A stretch of 64,000 bases of DNA, taken from NCBI RefSeq assembly GCF_000237925.1, contig NC_031496.1, positions 18,901,154 to 18,965,153 of the forward strand. The letters run 5' to 3'. The translations under genes and the position numbers were made by a program. This document shows, piece by piece, positions 13,613-23,216 of the stretch (position 1 is its first letter; every line of letters starts with the position of its first letter). This stretch comes from Schistosoma mansoni. Its lineage: Eukaryota; Platyhelminthes; Trematoda; Strigeidida; Schistosomatidae. The notes under the pieces are model-generated. The model saw nothing but the letters and a program-made list of their open reading frames with translations, ran no database searches and was not told where the DNA came from.

Positions 13613-16600
13613 AACAGCTACTCTTACCTCTAAGTAATTCCTAGAAAGATTGAGGAATCTCAGCGTCACATAAAATGCAGATAAGTCTGGTAAAGATAAG
13701 TCTGGTAAATACTTCAACTGACAAGCTTCCAAAGTAACAGAATGGCCTCCTGAGTAATATGAATCCAACAATTTGACTTGTTCGGGTTTTATATATGTTG
13801 CTGTAAGATTTTCGTGAAAATCATTACCATTAATTGACCATCAATAAATAGGACGAACTTAACGGAATTATTACTTTTTTAAATTTGATAATTAGAAAAG
13901 CTACCATATAAACAAATGTGTTTCAAACTTGAATAGTCTTATAACTAAAACCTGAAGGAGTAAGGTTTCATTTCCAAATGTAGTAAAATAATCAATCAAC
14001 TAGCAGGATATGGAAATGTCTACAACCAAAGTTTAATATACTGTATGACTGATTACTGGTGTTACTGGAATATTTATTCTCTCTTTCTAAAGTGACTGGG
14101 TGAATAACTTCGCGATTGATAGTCATGTTTTGAAAAACTGGGATAAAACGATTGGTTGCTTTGTAAACCAACACTACCTGAAACTATGTTACATATCGAA
14201 GCACTGATCGAATTGCAAAAAAAGTCTCATAATTACCCAGTCAGTATAGAGAAACAGTGTATGAAGTTATTGTCCTTTATTATGGACTTTGTCAAGCCTT
14301 ATCTTACTGAAAGCTCTATCTATTTAAAAATCTCGAAGTGATAATATCTGGAATTTATTTTATCACTATTTAACTTTAAGAACAAATGGTGTTCTATACC
14401 CATTCAACCACATTCAATTCAGGTGTTTTATAAATATCCATCTACTTTCATTAACTTCATTATTTTTCACGGTTTATTTGTTGATGAATATGGACTACTA
14501 ACAAGACCAACTGATGCTACTGTCTCTGTAATCGATTGATTATCTTCCCCACTCGTACTTTAATACTTGAAGTTTTTTGCATGGCATTTAAACCAGTTAT
14601 TGTTGCATTAAGACAAGGCTTCGCTTAGTGAGAATGTAATTCAACCTATATGTTAAATATTGTTGAGTATGCACCCTGGTATCTTCAGTACGATCTTAAA
14701 CCTTACATATTTTCTTACAAATAAGGTACCAAGACTCATGTTGGTGGCCAAGTGTGAACTTCTGGGTTAAGAATCTCCTTAGCTCTATTCATTTTCATCT
14801 TATTATTCAAAAGGCACACACGCCGAAATAGGCTGACCAATTTTCTTACCTTAGAAACCAACATTACTATGTTTCAAACATCTGCAACACTACGATACTT
14901 TAATGTGTTTCTGAGATTTACGTACAGTAATAGAACTGTGCTGAAAATAACCCATGATCTACTAAAATAAAACTAAGCACATACTAGGGCATAAGTTTGC
15001 AGTTTCTGATAACAACTAGAAATATCTCAGTTAGGTTACGAGCGATAAATAAACTAAATCTGTTTAGTTTCATGATACTTACTAACCACCACATCCTTTG
15101 ATTCATGTTATGAAACTACTTGTTGACTCTTGATTTAAGAATAACCGTTTCTTTTCGTTCTCCAATTGGCTAAGAAATTATCCGTGTGAAAGACCATGAA
15201 ACATGTTTTAGAACACTACATACTATATTCTAGTTCAAACTTCTTGAAAGTTTCGGTAGGTCAATAAACTTCTCTGTCTTGTCCTATAAAGTTTTAAATA
15301 GTGAAATTAAAATCTATGCCGGAAAATGACCATTAAACTTAAAAATATTACTATTTATTAATGTATGTAAATGTCAACTAGTAAATGTGTCCGATATTCT
15401 AACACTCTACTTACATTTGTTTATTAAAGAAATGAATTCGAGTAGTTAGAAAATCTATTGAAAAGTACATAGATATTTGTATAATTTCCACCAAATTAAT
15501 ACCATAATAATTCACTTGGTATTGTTTGCTTGTATCTTCTCATTGTTGTGTAGGATTGCAATTCATCAGCCTCTTGTTGGCATATGTGCATCCTGTGCAT
15601 ATTGCCTCAATATTGCCTCAAGTCACAAGCTTTATAAGCAAAGATTAGTAGTGACTGGCAGTGGAATCCAGAACTCACGTTTCATCCTATTTGGAACTCG
15701 TCAGCTGGATGAACTGGCATCCCAGAATTGATGTTCACTGCGGGACTTGAACCTAGTGCCGTTCACTTCAAACGTCATCACGTTATCCACCTAGCTACCG
15801 AGCAGGTGGCTATCAATCCTCGGAGTCCTGGAGTGAATATCAATTCTTGGATGTTGTTTCACCCAGCTAATGAGTTCTAAATAGGACGAAACGTGAGTCC
15901 AAGATTCCACTGCTAGCCACTATCCATATTTGCTTATAATATCATAATGCTTTTTATAGATAAATAGATTTTAATTAAAATCAAGGTAGTAAGTTTCCAA
16001 TTCTAAACTGAATCTTATATCACTTCTATTATTTTTCTTTTCTATCAACTAGTTTTATATATTCAATTTGTACATCATATATTCTTTTCTAAGAAACTTA
16101 CTTTGACAAAATTCATTAGATTTCAGATTCTCTTGAAATCTTATCAGTTTCATTGTATTATCTTCAGATGAACTTCAATTAGATAATAAACACAAATTAT
16201 TCATTCATTTAATATGTAATTATAACTTACTTATACCAAATTAGCTGATTGTAGTTCATTTTCTCTTTTAAAACAATTACATAATTCACTTGATATTTAT
16301 CTAATGATTGTTGAAAATTTCTTGGTACTTTCTCTATTGAACATTTTATATCCGTATCAATAGTTTTAGTTAAAATAGTTCTTAATTCACGAGCTATTAA
16401 TAATAAACCATGATATAATGGTGTACGTTTTATAGGTTTAGGAATAACTTGTAAAATATCATTAAAATTATTTGCTGAAAATGATCCCCTGGTAATAGTA
16501 GATTTTAATTGCTTGTAATCATGTGTTATTTGTGTATGATTAGATATTTGAAAATTATTACAAATTTCAATTGGATATTGATATTCATTATCATTATGAG

Positions 16601-16922
16601 TATTAGAAGCTTTTCCTTTTCCGCTAGACGTTTCATTGGCCATACCACCTTTTATAAAAAGACAACCAAATGAATTGTTGACAAGATTTGTAACGTCTCC
16701 TTGTCGTTTATTTTTAGTTTTATTCATGAAATTCAATCTCGTTCCAATCGAAGAAAATAAATTACTTTGTGAAATAGGTAAATGATTGTTTGAAAATCGG
16801 TTCTTTTTTGTGACAGAAATCTTCGTTTTTTTTCCTGATTTATAAACATAATTATCATTTTCTGACAATTTTGACTTGAGAATTTTCCTGGGTCGACGAA
16901 ACAGTATCAAACCATCCATCAT
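366..16922 (-). CDS. LRR1: Leucine-rich-repeat gene, LRR1/PPIL5-like, seven exons
   Basis: The exons in transcript order are 16922-16231, 16172-16102, 13800-13628, 11459-11374, 3226-3143, 2471-2112 and 576-366. They total 1677 nt, or 558 residues plus stop, and all six junctions are phase-compatible. Residues 1-254 form a basic, low-complexity N-terminal region of unknown fold. Residues about 280-400 hold leucine-rich repeats of 23-24 residues with LxxLxLxxN cores. A segment reading SLTVLASLKM resembles a BC-box. The last exon is cysteine-rich (CCWC, CMHC, CMLCC). Order and spacing match my memory of human LRR1, the CUL2 substrate receptor used in replisome unloading. That role is knowledge of the family, not shown here. 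The fluke protein is longer than the human one (about 414 residues). ATGATG at 16922 is the start, with an in-frame TAA directly upstream. Introns range from 58 bases to about 8.1 kb and are full of transposons. The symbol is a moderate-confidence assignment. Confidence 0.72.
721..1023 (+). repeat. Candidate solo LTR, family unresolved
   Basis: A segment of about 303 bases runs from TGTGGTGTGG to CACTACA. The ends are near-perfect inverted repeats (TGT...ACA), as in LTRs. The interior looks like a regulatory LTR and not a gene. Flanks ATTT and ATTC are only near-duplicates, so this is tentative. It lies in the last intron of the LRR gene. Confidence 0.4.
1575..2080 (+). repeat. Solo LTR with 5-bp target duplication
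   Basis: A 506-base LTR runs from TGTTATATCCCG to AGTTATAACA, with inverted TGTTATA/TATAACA ends and the duplication GAAAC on each side (1570-1574 and 2081-2085). It belongs to the same family as 11746-12237. It is a fossil left by recombination between the two LTRs of an LTR retrotransposon. It is probably old, since the two copies differ at many positions. Confidence 0.85.
2112..2471 (-). CDS. LRR1: LRR gene exon 6, last repeats and BC-box-like segment
   Basis: The acceptor is TATTTTCAG and the donor is GTAAGT (2106-2111). The 120-codon exon starts HIKVLKLNGNDLTGIPPGLL, continues with another repeat (ALESLNLNDNPLLCLFPKEF), then a SLTVLASLKMRDLL segment and an acidic linker. The SLTVL segment aligns by eye with the PLTLLESSARTIL region of human LRR1. 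Confidence 0.85.
3143..3226 (-). CDS. LRR1: LRR gene exon 5, 84 nt, one leucine-rich repeat
   Basis: A TTTTCATAG acceptor and a GTAAGT donor bound an 84-nt exon encoding FYDLKSLEQLDLSYNCL followed by TYLDSRIKNLE. This is a textbook repeat unit. Phases match exons 4 and 6. Confidence 0.82.
4750..6720 (-). mobile_element. RTE-like LINE, 5'-truncated, (TGAC)n tail
   Basis: The element covers reverse transcriptase and the 3' end of a non-LTR retrotransposon. The main open frame is 5129-6742. Landmarks in order are KRGKAAGPDGLAPEVFK, QAGFRPGRGCIDHI, the catalytic strands FLDLKAAFDSVD and LEYADDIVL, SGVRQGCPLSPFLFNF, and a C-terminal RWLGHVLRMPEHRLPRR. A single in-frame stop near 5129 cuts a reading that continues as TKTWHQCLKS in sister copies. 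The transcript end is a TGAC repeat at about 4750-4763, typical of RTE-type priming. The endonuclease half is missing through normal 5' truncation. It sits in an LRR-gene intron, antisense to nothing else recognised. Confidence 0.85.
5129..6742 (-). CDS. LINE reverse transcriptase ORF (partial)
   Basis: A 537-codon frame spans the RT fingers, palm and thumb of the LINE above. The YADD active site and the AFDSVD strand are intact. There is no endonuclease domain. The first 20 or so residues are probably flanking sequence, because homology to the other LINE in this window starts around SASVSETI. It is a remnant, not a host gene. Confidence 0.85.
   Translation of the reverse strand: MEKHRAQNNYCLVKSSASVSETISEKDGTLICSQPKRLERWAEHFKEQFSWPSATAQLPTIPRKPEWNIEVGPPTLLEVQKAISNLKRGKAAGPDGLAPEVFKYGGPILAIRLTNILAKIWETDVIPSDWSQSLIVPIYKKGSKSSCDNHRGISLTNIVSKILASIIIGRLTKTRELQTRENQAGFRPGRGCIDHIFTIRQVLEHRHAYRRPTMIVFLDLKAAFDSVDREVLWQCLSLKGVPEKYINLVKALYSNTISRVRAYGELSYDFTTSSGVRQGCPLSPFLFNFIIDLLLQITLSSTESTGINLLPGGPLSDLEYADDIVLFGEDAGKMQSLLLELSNNARMFGMRFSPSKCKLLLQDWPASTPELRIGSEVVERVDNFTYLGSLISPNALVSDEISARIQKARLAFANLRHLWRRRDIRLSIKGRVYCASVRSVLLYGCETWPLRVEDTRRLLVFDHRCLRNIARICWDNRVSNSEVRRRVLGNDGKSVDEVMNLHRLRWLGHVLRMPEHRLPRRAMMTSIGDGWKRVRGG
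6743..9299. other. Intron 4 of the LRR gene (11373-3227), no feature recognised in this part
   Basis: AT-rich sequence with only short chance frames. I see no exon, RNA gene or repeat that I can name. A short (TA)n run is at about 8520-8530. Confidence 0.6.
9300..9504 (-). mobile_element. SMalpha-type SINE, cut by the assembly gap
   Basis: The tail and ribozyme parts of an SMalpha-like retroposon lie on the minus strand. They share the GTATTGTTTG, GGCATATGTGCAT and CACAAGC blocks with the copies at 15.5 and 52.2 kb. The tRNA-like head would lie in the 200 Ns that start at 9505. Confidence 0.8.
9457..9500 (-). ncRNA. Hammerhead ribozyme, intact core
   Basis: On the minus strand the stem I strands AUCCAG and CUGGAU pair fully. 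The core is CUGACGA, which fits CUGANGA. Stem II is GUCC/GGAC with an AAAUA loop, followed by GAA. Stem III is ACG/CGU with a two-base loop, and C precedes the expected cleavage site. This is the known SMalpha type with a very short stem III. Self-cleavage is predicted, not shown. Confidence 0.85.
9505..9704. other. Assembly gap, 200 Ns
   Basis: Exactly 200 unknown bases, probably a placeholder of fixed size. The gap starts inside a multicopy SINE, a likely cause of assembly failure. Confidence 0.99.
9705..11373. other. Intronic sequence, nothing recognised
   Basis: This is LRR-gene intron between the gap and exon 4. Short frames at about 9.8-10.3 and 10.9-11.1 kb have no motif, no repeat homology within the window and no convincing splice sites. 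Confidence 0.5.
11374..11459 (-). CDS. LRR1: LRR gene exon 4, 86 nt, partly inside a GC-rich insert
   Basis: The donor GTAAGT at 11368-11373 is perfect and the end phase joins exon 5. The translation includes LKSLNLSYCLIEHLTYE. With the chosen acceptor (AG at 11460-11461) the repeat spacing to exon 3 is 24 residues and to exon 5 is 23 residues, as expected for LRRs. The acceptor has a poor pyrimidine tract, and the first 30-45 bases look like part of a GC-rich foreign segment. The 5' edge is therefore uncertain. Confidence 0.55.
11430..11690. repeat. GC-rich island, probable old insert
   Basis: A segment of about 260 bases is clearly richer in G and C than its AT-rich surroundings, with CpG-containing runs such as GACCGGGGACGAG and TTCCGCGAACGCG. 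It abuts and overlaps the start of LRR exon 4. I do not recognise the family. The minus-strand frame that includes the exon stays open through most of it. Confidence 0.4.
11746..12237 (+). repeat. Solo LTR, second copy of the 1575-2080 family
   Basis: A 492-base copy runs from TGTTATGTTCCG to GATATAACA, flanked by the duplication TTAAA (11741-11745 and 12238-12242). It shares long stretches with 1575-2080, for example GATCGATAATTCACTG. It lies in intron 3 of the LRR gene, in the same orientation as the other copy. Confidence 0.85.
12243..13404. other. Intron 3 of the LRR gene, nothing recognised
   Basis: AT-rich sequence following the solo LTR. No exon, RNA gene or named repeat was found. 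Confidence 0.5.
13413..13456 (+). ncRNA. Hammerhead-like motif of Penelope type (tentative)
   Basis: CUGAAGA is followed by a seven-pair stem (GUGGCUU with AAGUCAC), then GAA and ACGUC. This is the order of a hammerhead with an almost absent stem III, as described for Penelope-like retroelements. One extra A lies between the core and stem II, and stem I pairing is weak, so activity is doubtful. Confidence 0.35.
13570..13612. repeat. (TA)n microsatellite
   Basis: About 20 uninterrupted TA units lie just downstream of the exon 3 donor of the LRR gene. The run creates spurious tyrosine-isoleucine frames on both strands. Confidence 0.95.
13628..13800 (-). CDS. LRR1: LRR gene exon 3, first leucine-rich repeats
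   Basis: The acceptor is CTTACAG at 13801-13802 and the donor is GTAAGA at 13622-13627. The exon encodes about 57 residues reading from KPEQVKLLDSYYSGG to LRFLNLSRNYLE, the start of the repeat domain. A (TA)n microsatellite lies directly downstream of the donor. Confidence 0.75.
13810..15470. other. Intron 2 of the LRR gene, nothing recognised
   Basis: A minus-strand frame at 13992-14174 has a possible acceptor but its phase would give an immediate stop after exon 1, so it was not used. Nothing else stands out. Confidence 0.5.
15485..15815 (-). mobile_element. SMalpha-type SINE, antisense copy of an inverted pair
   Basis: The minus strand carries the tRNA-like head (A-box-like TAGCTAGGTGGATAACGTGA and B-box-like GGTTCAAGTCCC), a decayed hammerhead at 15665-15710, and the tail reaching GGTATTGTTTG near 15521. 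The core CUGACGA and GAA are kept, but stems II and III have mismatches. Confidence 0.8.
15816..15945 (+). mobile_element. SMalpha-type SINE fragment, sense copy of an inverted pair
   Basis: This partial copy has a hammerhead-like block at 15861-15908. Stem II pieces and GAAAC are recognisable, but the core reads CUAAUGA (G5 changed), so it should be inactive. It faces the antisense copy at 15485-15815. The same arrangement recurs at 52.2-52.7 kb. Confidence 0.7.
16102..16172 (-). CDS. LRR1: LRR gene exon 2, 71 nt
   Basis: A short exon follows a 58-base intron. It has a TTGAAG acceptor and a GTAAGT donor. It is open in the one frame that takes the two leftover bases of exon 1 and leaves one base for exon 3. 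It encodes about 24 residues (SSEDNTMKLIRFQENLK...). The very short 5' intron is a known schistosome habit. Confidence 0.68.
16231..16922 (-). CDS. LRR1: LRR gene exon 1 (start codon exon)
   Basis: This exon encodes residues 1-230. It is lysine-, asparagine- and serine-rich and has no motif I recognise. It ends at TATAA before a GTAAGT donor (phase 2). The stop codon TAA immediately before the first ATG supports the start. Its link to the LRR exons rests on exon 2 at 16102-16172, which bridges the phases exactly. Confidence 0.7.
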
Positions 16923-18590
16923 TTAATGAATATTTCTCTAGATTTACTGTTCAAAAATTAACAGACTATGAATTAAAACAAAATTCGTTATTATTGAGTT
17001 CTAAATACCACGTGATTATTGATTTTCCAGGAGTGACCTTAGCACTAACAATTTATGCTGATGGTTGCTATAAACAATATGAAATTGACAAACTACAGCT
17101 TTTATTTTTGTTAAGTAATCAGTTACTTCAATTATTCGTCATCACCGTTTTGAAACTTTGATCAATAGGCTGTCCATTTTGTAGTTACAAATGTGAATTT
17201 AGCAAAAAAATATTAGATGCACTTGATAGGAGTAACAATATGGACCAAAAAGTGATCTTTTTAATGTTTACATAAATTGTAACTAGTAAATTACTTTTAC
17301 TAACAAAGTCTTTATTAATGTGACTTGATGTGCCAAAATAAATATGCAGAAGAAAAAGAATCTCATAAAGTAAAAATTGTTTAAGTGTTTCAAACTAATG
17401 AGGAGACGTTTCAAAGAAAATAAATGGTGAGTAGAATTCAGCAGTCTGGGAAGTTGACTTAATATCACTAAAGACGTAGAACGATAGACGTATTATAATG
17501 CCAGTTGAATGAATGATGGAAGTGAGACGACTGAATTTCAGTTTTTAACTCTTAGTCAAAGTTCTATGTTGCTTTGGAGTTATATTAAGATCACCTAAAA
17601 TATATCGGAATGTTTCTGAAGCATTCGAGCAGATTTCAAAGAAGGTTTATGATCTAGGAATCATTAGGTTTTCCGCTGCTGGGTAGGAGAAAATGATGCA
17701 TGTACGAAAATAGTTATTATCGTTTGATAAATTACTGATATATGTGAATGGAGGAGTTTCCAGGAAAAAGACTATCAACGATTTCAAGGTCACGAAAGCT
17801 AAAATCACCATAGCTAAGTGTGTAAAGTGATATTTTCACATTATGAGGCACATTTCCAGGTCTTCATTACAGTCAGATAGAATGAAGAGCTTTAGTAATA
17901 TTTTTTGTTAGTATATGGTCGTATGATATTTAGAAGATGGACATTATCAGTTCTATGCGGAAGATTATAAAGAGTCTACCTTTTCTAGCTAGTCACTGCT
18001 ACCACAAAAGGTGAAGGTGGTTGAGTAATTGATATACTTCCAAAGTATAATAATTATTTTCTGGTCTAACTGTTACTTTTGCTTTTATTTTAGTTGTGAT
18101 GATACAGAAGGCGGACAAATATTACTCGCAGGTGACAGTTTATGCTACTTGTAGATGAATTATTATGAACCTGATAAGTAGTCATTTCATGACATAAACA
18201 AAACAGAGAGATAAGTTTAATGTAAAATTTTAAATCACTAAAAGGATTGATATACAGCTTACTACTTTTCGGTTGACTAATAGCAATGAAATTGCGAAAA
18301 TAGATAAGGCAGAATAAAAGTTTGCTTTTCAAATAAACGTTTGGTAATTTATTATTATAGAAAATATGTGAATATTAGCTTCAAATATTGCTATAAATGT
18401 AGTTAGTCGAAGTATGTCTCACTTGTTTAAGAAACCATATGTAGCATACAAAATGAACTGAATTGGTGAGTCCACTAATTCATCGAAATAACTTTGTAAC
18501 ATCTCTATGCTCTGATGTCTAGAAAAGGTGAGAGAAAATGACTTCATACAGCATATGACTTCTTGAGAATCATACTTTAAAACTTATGAT
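16923..18590. other. Intergenic region between divergent host genes
   Basis: AT-rich sequence upstream of the LRR gene start. The promoter of that gene should lie here, but I cannot place a TATA box or start site with confidence. No coding signal was seen. Confidence 0.5.
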
Positions 18591-19737
18591 CACCCGTAGC
18601 TGTTGTGCTACTTTTAGCTGTCAATAATTTCAAAACAATTTGTACTTAATTAACAAACTCTTACTAATCTGGTTGTCTAGTGAAATTTCAAGAATTTCAA
18701 ATCTTACCTATGTCGTAATTATGGACCATAACTCATATGCTGCATTTACTTTTTTAATGAATAGTCGCCATTCACTCGATGCTAATGTTTATGGTATAAC
18801 TGAGATGAGGTTATGTAGTGTTTCTATGAACTAATAACTGTTTTGTACTTGATTCCTGGTTTATTTCGAATTCTAAATACAATAAGTTTGTTTGTGCCGA
18901 CCTATTTCTATATGGTTTCAATTGCACTGTTTTGGGAATTCATAGTTAATACAATAATTCGAATACTTCTAATCACCATAGGTTACTGTGTTGCTTGTAT
19001 GAACTAATGATTCCATGTATTTTATGACTGCTTTGATTTTGAATTCCAAATACAGTACATTCGTTCGTGCTCGTGATGGAACGGTTGGATATACATTCAG
19101 ATTTTAATGCTTTTGAGGATTACATGGAGAGGTTCGAAATATGGGCTATTACCAAGGAAGATGATGAGGATTTTAATTTTGTGGTCCATTTCTTTACATT
19201 CATCAGAAAAGAAGCATACAGCTTAATAAAGACTTTGGCATTTCCAGACAAGCGGATTTCACTCCCTTATGCAACTATCAAGAAACTACCACTGGACCAT
19301 GTAAAGTATACAAATTTCGAATGCAGTAAAGGAGAAAAGATTCAAAAAACAATTCGTCAGGACATCAGGAACTCCACTACTTTACTACGTCGTCGCAGTC
19401 CAATAAGTAAGTCAAGGTTATTCAGATAGCAATTCATTAAATTGTGAAATTGTTCACGAAGATGAGCACAAGTTTGGTAAATGCTTGTTCTGTGGATGGT
19501 TTCACCCATGTTATTCATGTGTATTTCGTAATTGTAAATGCTTAAAATGTGGTAAAACTGAACACATTCAGTCAGTTTGTAATACCATGATCCATTTCGC
19601 TGAAACTAGTGCTAAAATTTGCTACTGTGATCTTACTAAGTTGGATGTTCCCAATGATCACTTATTTTTATCTGAGACTACTAGAAGCGGTATAACGTCA
19701 CATAACAGTCCAGAGTTGAACGAAATCAAGAATCAGT

Positions 19738-22506
19738 GTGAGACAAATGTTTCTAATCAACCAACTCCTTATCATATTTCTCGGAAAGCCGATCGCTACT
19801 TACGGTAAAAGGTACGTCAACCTTAACGTGGGTTTACGCAAACCCATACACTGGATTTTCGTTGTTGCAGATGTCTCTATGCCAATCATTGGTATAGATC
19901 TGTTACAATACCACAATCTACTCATCGACACACGCTCACGAAAGTTAATAGACGGAAACACTAAGTTATCTGTTTGCGTAACTCCTTGTTCTGGTTGCAG
20001 GTTATCCCCAGTCACGATTAAGCACACCATAGACCCCTTGTACCAATCAGTACTCGACAAATACCCCGGGATATACCAATCGCAATCGAAATTGCCTTGT
20101 GTAACCAGCAATGTTACACATCACATCTTGACTACAGGACCACCTGTATTCTCGAAAGCCCGCCGACTCGCTCCCGAAAAGCTTAGGTTAGCCAAAAACG
20201 AACTCGACCATATGATAGACTTAGGGATAATTCGACCATCGAATAGTCCATGGTCATCCCCATTGCACATGGTCCCTAAAAAGGACAGCAACGATTGGCG
20301 GCCAACTGGTGATTATCGGCGTCTGAATGCCAAAACCATTCCCGATCGTTACCCATTGCCTCATATTCACGATTTGACAGCTACCTTGAAAGGTACAACT
20401 GTCTTTTCGAAAATCGACTTAGTTAAGGCTTATAACCAAATACCGATGGCAACCGACGACATTTCTAAAACCGCCATCATCACTCCTTTCGGTCTTTACG
20501 AATTCTTGCGAATGCCTTTTGGTTTAAGAAATGCGGCTCAAACCTTCCAAAGGTTTATAGACCACGTCTTCCGAGGTCTCAACTTCGTACATCCGTATGT
20601 TGACGACTGTCTAATAGCAAGTCCGGACAGAGAATCACATCTCAAGCATCTGGACATTGTTTTCGATCGACTCCAAAGGCATGGCATTACTGTCAACATT
20701 CAGAAATGCCAAATCGGAACCAACTCCTTAGACTTCTTAGGACACACTATTGATGCTCAAGGCATCCGACCCCTTAGAAGCAAAGTGGCGGCCATTCTGG
20801 ATTACCCAGAACCGACCACGATCAAGCAGTTGCGAACTTTTAACGGACTTGTAAGTTTCTACAGACGGTTCATAACCAAATGCGCATCCCTTATGAAACC
20901 GTTAACCGACCAGCTTCGTGGAAATGCAAAATCAATTAGTTTAGACGACACAGCCCGTAAAGCATTCTCCACAGTTAAGGAACACATCGCTAAGGCAACC
21001 CTGCTTGCTCATCAGGACATTCAAGCGCCCATTAGTATCGCCGTAGACGCATCCGACTCAGCAATTGGAGGAGTCTTACAACAATGGGTTAACAACTCGT
21101 GGCAACCTTTAGGATTTTTCTCGAGACGGTTGCTAGACGCGGAATCTAGGTACAGCACGTTCGGTAGGGAACTCCTAGCTATGTATTGTGTTGTACGGCA
21201 TTTCCAACATTCCATCGAAGGAAGAGAATTCACGCTTTTTACCGATCACAAACCTCTTACCTTCTCTTTAAGTTCATCTTCAGACAAGTACTCACCGCGA
21301 GAGTCTCGACAACTCGACTACATTTCGCAGTTTACTTCAGATATACAACACATTTCTGAAGCTAACAATGTAGTCGCAGACGCCTTGTCTCGAATAAGTT
21401 CCTTGAACAGTTTCCAAGGAATCGACCTTCTTAAACTCGCTCAGCTTCAAAAAGAAGACATTGATCTTCAGCATGAGTTATCCTCGACAACTCTTAAACT
21501 AAGTATTAAGCAGATGGGAACAGGTAAAGAAACCTTACTGTGTGACACATCTACAGGTAGGGATCGTCCAATAGTACCAAAACATTATGGACGCAACGTC
21601 TTCAATACGTTGCACAATCTTTCTCACCCAGGTGCTCGTGCAACAGTCAAACTTATAGCCGAACGGTTTTGTTGGCCTGGCATGAATAAAAACGTGAGGG
21701 AGTGGGCACGCTCCTGTGTAAGCTGTCAGAAATATAGGGTCATAAGACACAAAAAATGTCCTTTAGGCTCTTTCAAAACCCCTGACGCTCGTTTCGACCA
21801 CGTTCATCTAGATTTGGTAGGACCCTTACCCGATTCGAACGGATACTCATATCTCTTAACATGCGTAGACCGTTTCACTCGATGGCCAGAAGCAGTACCG
21901 GTTAAGGACATTACTGCTGAAACCGTGGTCCACGCTTTCGTCGAACGATGGGTAGCAAATTTCGGCTGCCCTTCCACGATCACTACAGACCGTGGACGCC
22001 AGTTCGAATCTGGACTTATCCGTTGTTTGACCTCGCTATTAGGAATCACCCGCTTCAGAACGACCGCCTACCACCCACAAGCAAACGGGTTAGTAGAACG
22101 TTTTCATCGACAACTTAAAGCTTCATTATCAGCCGCAAACGTTTCACAGTGGACAGACGCTCTTCCACTCGTCTTGCTAGGTATTCGCAATGCAGTGAAA
22201 GCTGACATTGGATACACTGCATCTCAACTCGTTTACGGAACGACACTCCGACTTCCAGGAGAATTCGTAGATCCTTCAGCTTCTTCATTGAACATGGATC
22301 TCAACTCTTACACGAGTAGGCTTACAAACGCTATGCGTTCAGTTAAACCTGCTCACACTCGACCTCAATCAACTGATGTTTTCGTTCAACTCGAATTACG
22401 ACATAGTAACACGTCTTCGTTCGTCGAGACTCACATCGACGACCCCTCGAATCAGCATACGAAGGACCCTTCAAAGTTCTTCAACGCGAACCTAAGTACT
22501 ATGTAG
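19738..22506 (+). CDS. Ty3/gypsy pol region
   Basis: A long open pol frame of the fossil element above. The domains recognised in order are protease C-terminal part, reverse transcriptase with a YVDD box, RNase H, and integrase with an HHCC zinc-binding part and a DDE-type core. It is a transposon frame, not a host gene. Codon use is less AT-biased than in the flanking host exons. Confidence 0.9.
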   Translation: MRQMFLINQLLIIFLGKPIATYGKRYVNLNVGLRKPIHWIFVVADVSMPIIGIDLLQYHNLLIDTRSRKLIDGNTKLSVCVTPCSGCRLSPVTIKHTIDPLYQSVLDKYPGIYQSQSKLPCVTSNVTHHILTTGPPVFSKARRLAPEKLRLAKNELDHMIDLGIIRPSNSPWSSPLHMVPKKDSNDWRPTGDYRRLNAKTIPDRYPLPHIHDLTATLKGTTVFSKIDLVKAYNQIPMATDDISKTAIITPFGLYEFLRMPFGLRNAAQTFQRFIDHVFRGLNFVHPYVDDCLIASPDRESHLKHLDIVFDRLQRHGITVNIQKCQIGTNSLDFLGHTIDAQGIRPLRSKVAAILDYPEPTTIKQLRTFNGLVSFYRRFITKCASLMKPLTDQLRGNAKSISLDDTARKAFSTVKEHIAKATLLAHQDIQAPISIAVDASDSAIGGVLQQWVNNSWQPLGFFSRRLLDAESRYSTFGRELLAMYCVVRHFQHSIEGREFTLFTDHKPLTFSLSSSSDKYSPRESRQLDYISQFTSDIQHISEANNVVADALSRISSLNSFQGIDLLKLAQLQKEDIDLQHELSSTTLKLSIKQMGTGKETLLCDTSTGRDRPIVPKHYGRNVFNTLHNLSHPGARATVKLIAERFCWPGMNKNVREWARSCVSCQKYRVIRHKKCPLGSFKTPDARFDHVHLDLVGPLPDSNGYSYLLTCVDRFTRWPEAVPVKDITAETVVHAFVERWVANFGCPSTITTDRGRQFESGLIRCLTSLLGITRFRTTAYHPQANGLVERFHRQLKASLSAANVSQWTDALPLVLLGIRNAVKADIGYTASQLVYGTTLRLPGEFVDPSASSLNMDLNSYTSRLTNAMRSVKPAHTRPQSTDVFVQLELRHSNTSSFVETHIDDPSNQHTKDPSKFFNANLSTM

Positions 22507-23216
22507 TTGATAAGAACGGCACGAACGATAGCATCAGTATCGTTCGACTCAAAGCAGCGTACTTAGAAGGAAACCCTAGCTACGTCGATTTTCCTTCGGT
22601 ACAAGCAAACGACACAGCTACTACACTCGTAGTACCCTACACGACAACCGACACACAACTTAATACTTCGTCAACGTCGATAGATAAACCTAAAACAACG
22701 CGTTCTGGAAGACGAGTAAGATTTTCAGAACACCTTAACGACTATTGCACGTAGGACACAAGCTTTATCTCGAATTCCCTTTTCATTGTTTATTATAAAA
22801 AATATTTTTTTAATATGCTCATTTTTTTTATTTATAAAAAAAACAAAAAAAACATTTTTTTTCCCGATCGCTTTTACGCTGTTTGCAAGTGTATTAGTTT
22901 TTTTTTCCCGCTCATCTTGTGTCCTTACGCAAGTACGAGTGTATTTTCGACATGCACTCACACGTTTTATTTTTTCTCTTCTCCAGGACAGCTGGAAAAG
23001 AACGACGAAGTTTCCCAAGGAACCGGAATTTTCATTGTACTTTATTTCTTTATTGCTACGTTGTATATTTTGGTCCCTTAGTATAAGGAAAGACGACCAG
23101 ACGCTGCTAAACGAAGCAAGCTATCAGAAGAGTGTTTACCAACGACAAACTCGTTGGGTTTAAACTTCTGGCTGGTCACGTCTTAGGGGCATCACTACCT
23201 TACTAGGGGGGGGAGT

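Noticed and set aside
13429-13771. Frames with long Tyr-Ile runs on both strands
   Set aside because: They are translations of the (TA)n microsatellite. Only the part 13628-13800 on the minus strand is kept, as an LRR exon.
13992-14174. Possible extra LRR-gene exon with a GTTTCAG acceptor
   Set aside because: Joining it to exon 1 gives an immediate stop, and exons 1-3 already join in phase through 16102-16172.
22725-23163. Phe/Lys-rich frames on both strands after the gypsy pol
   Set aside because: Low-complexity T-rich and A-rich sequence within the element; shadows only.
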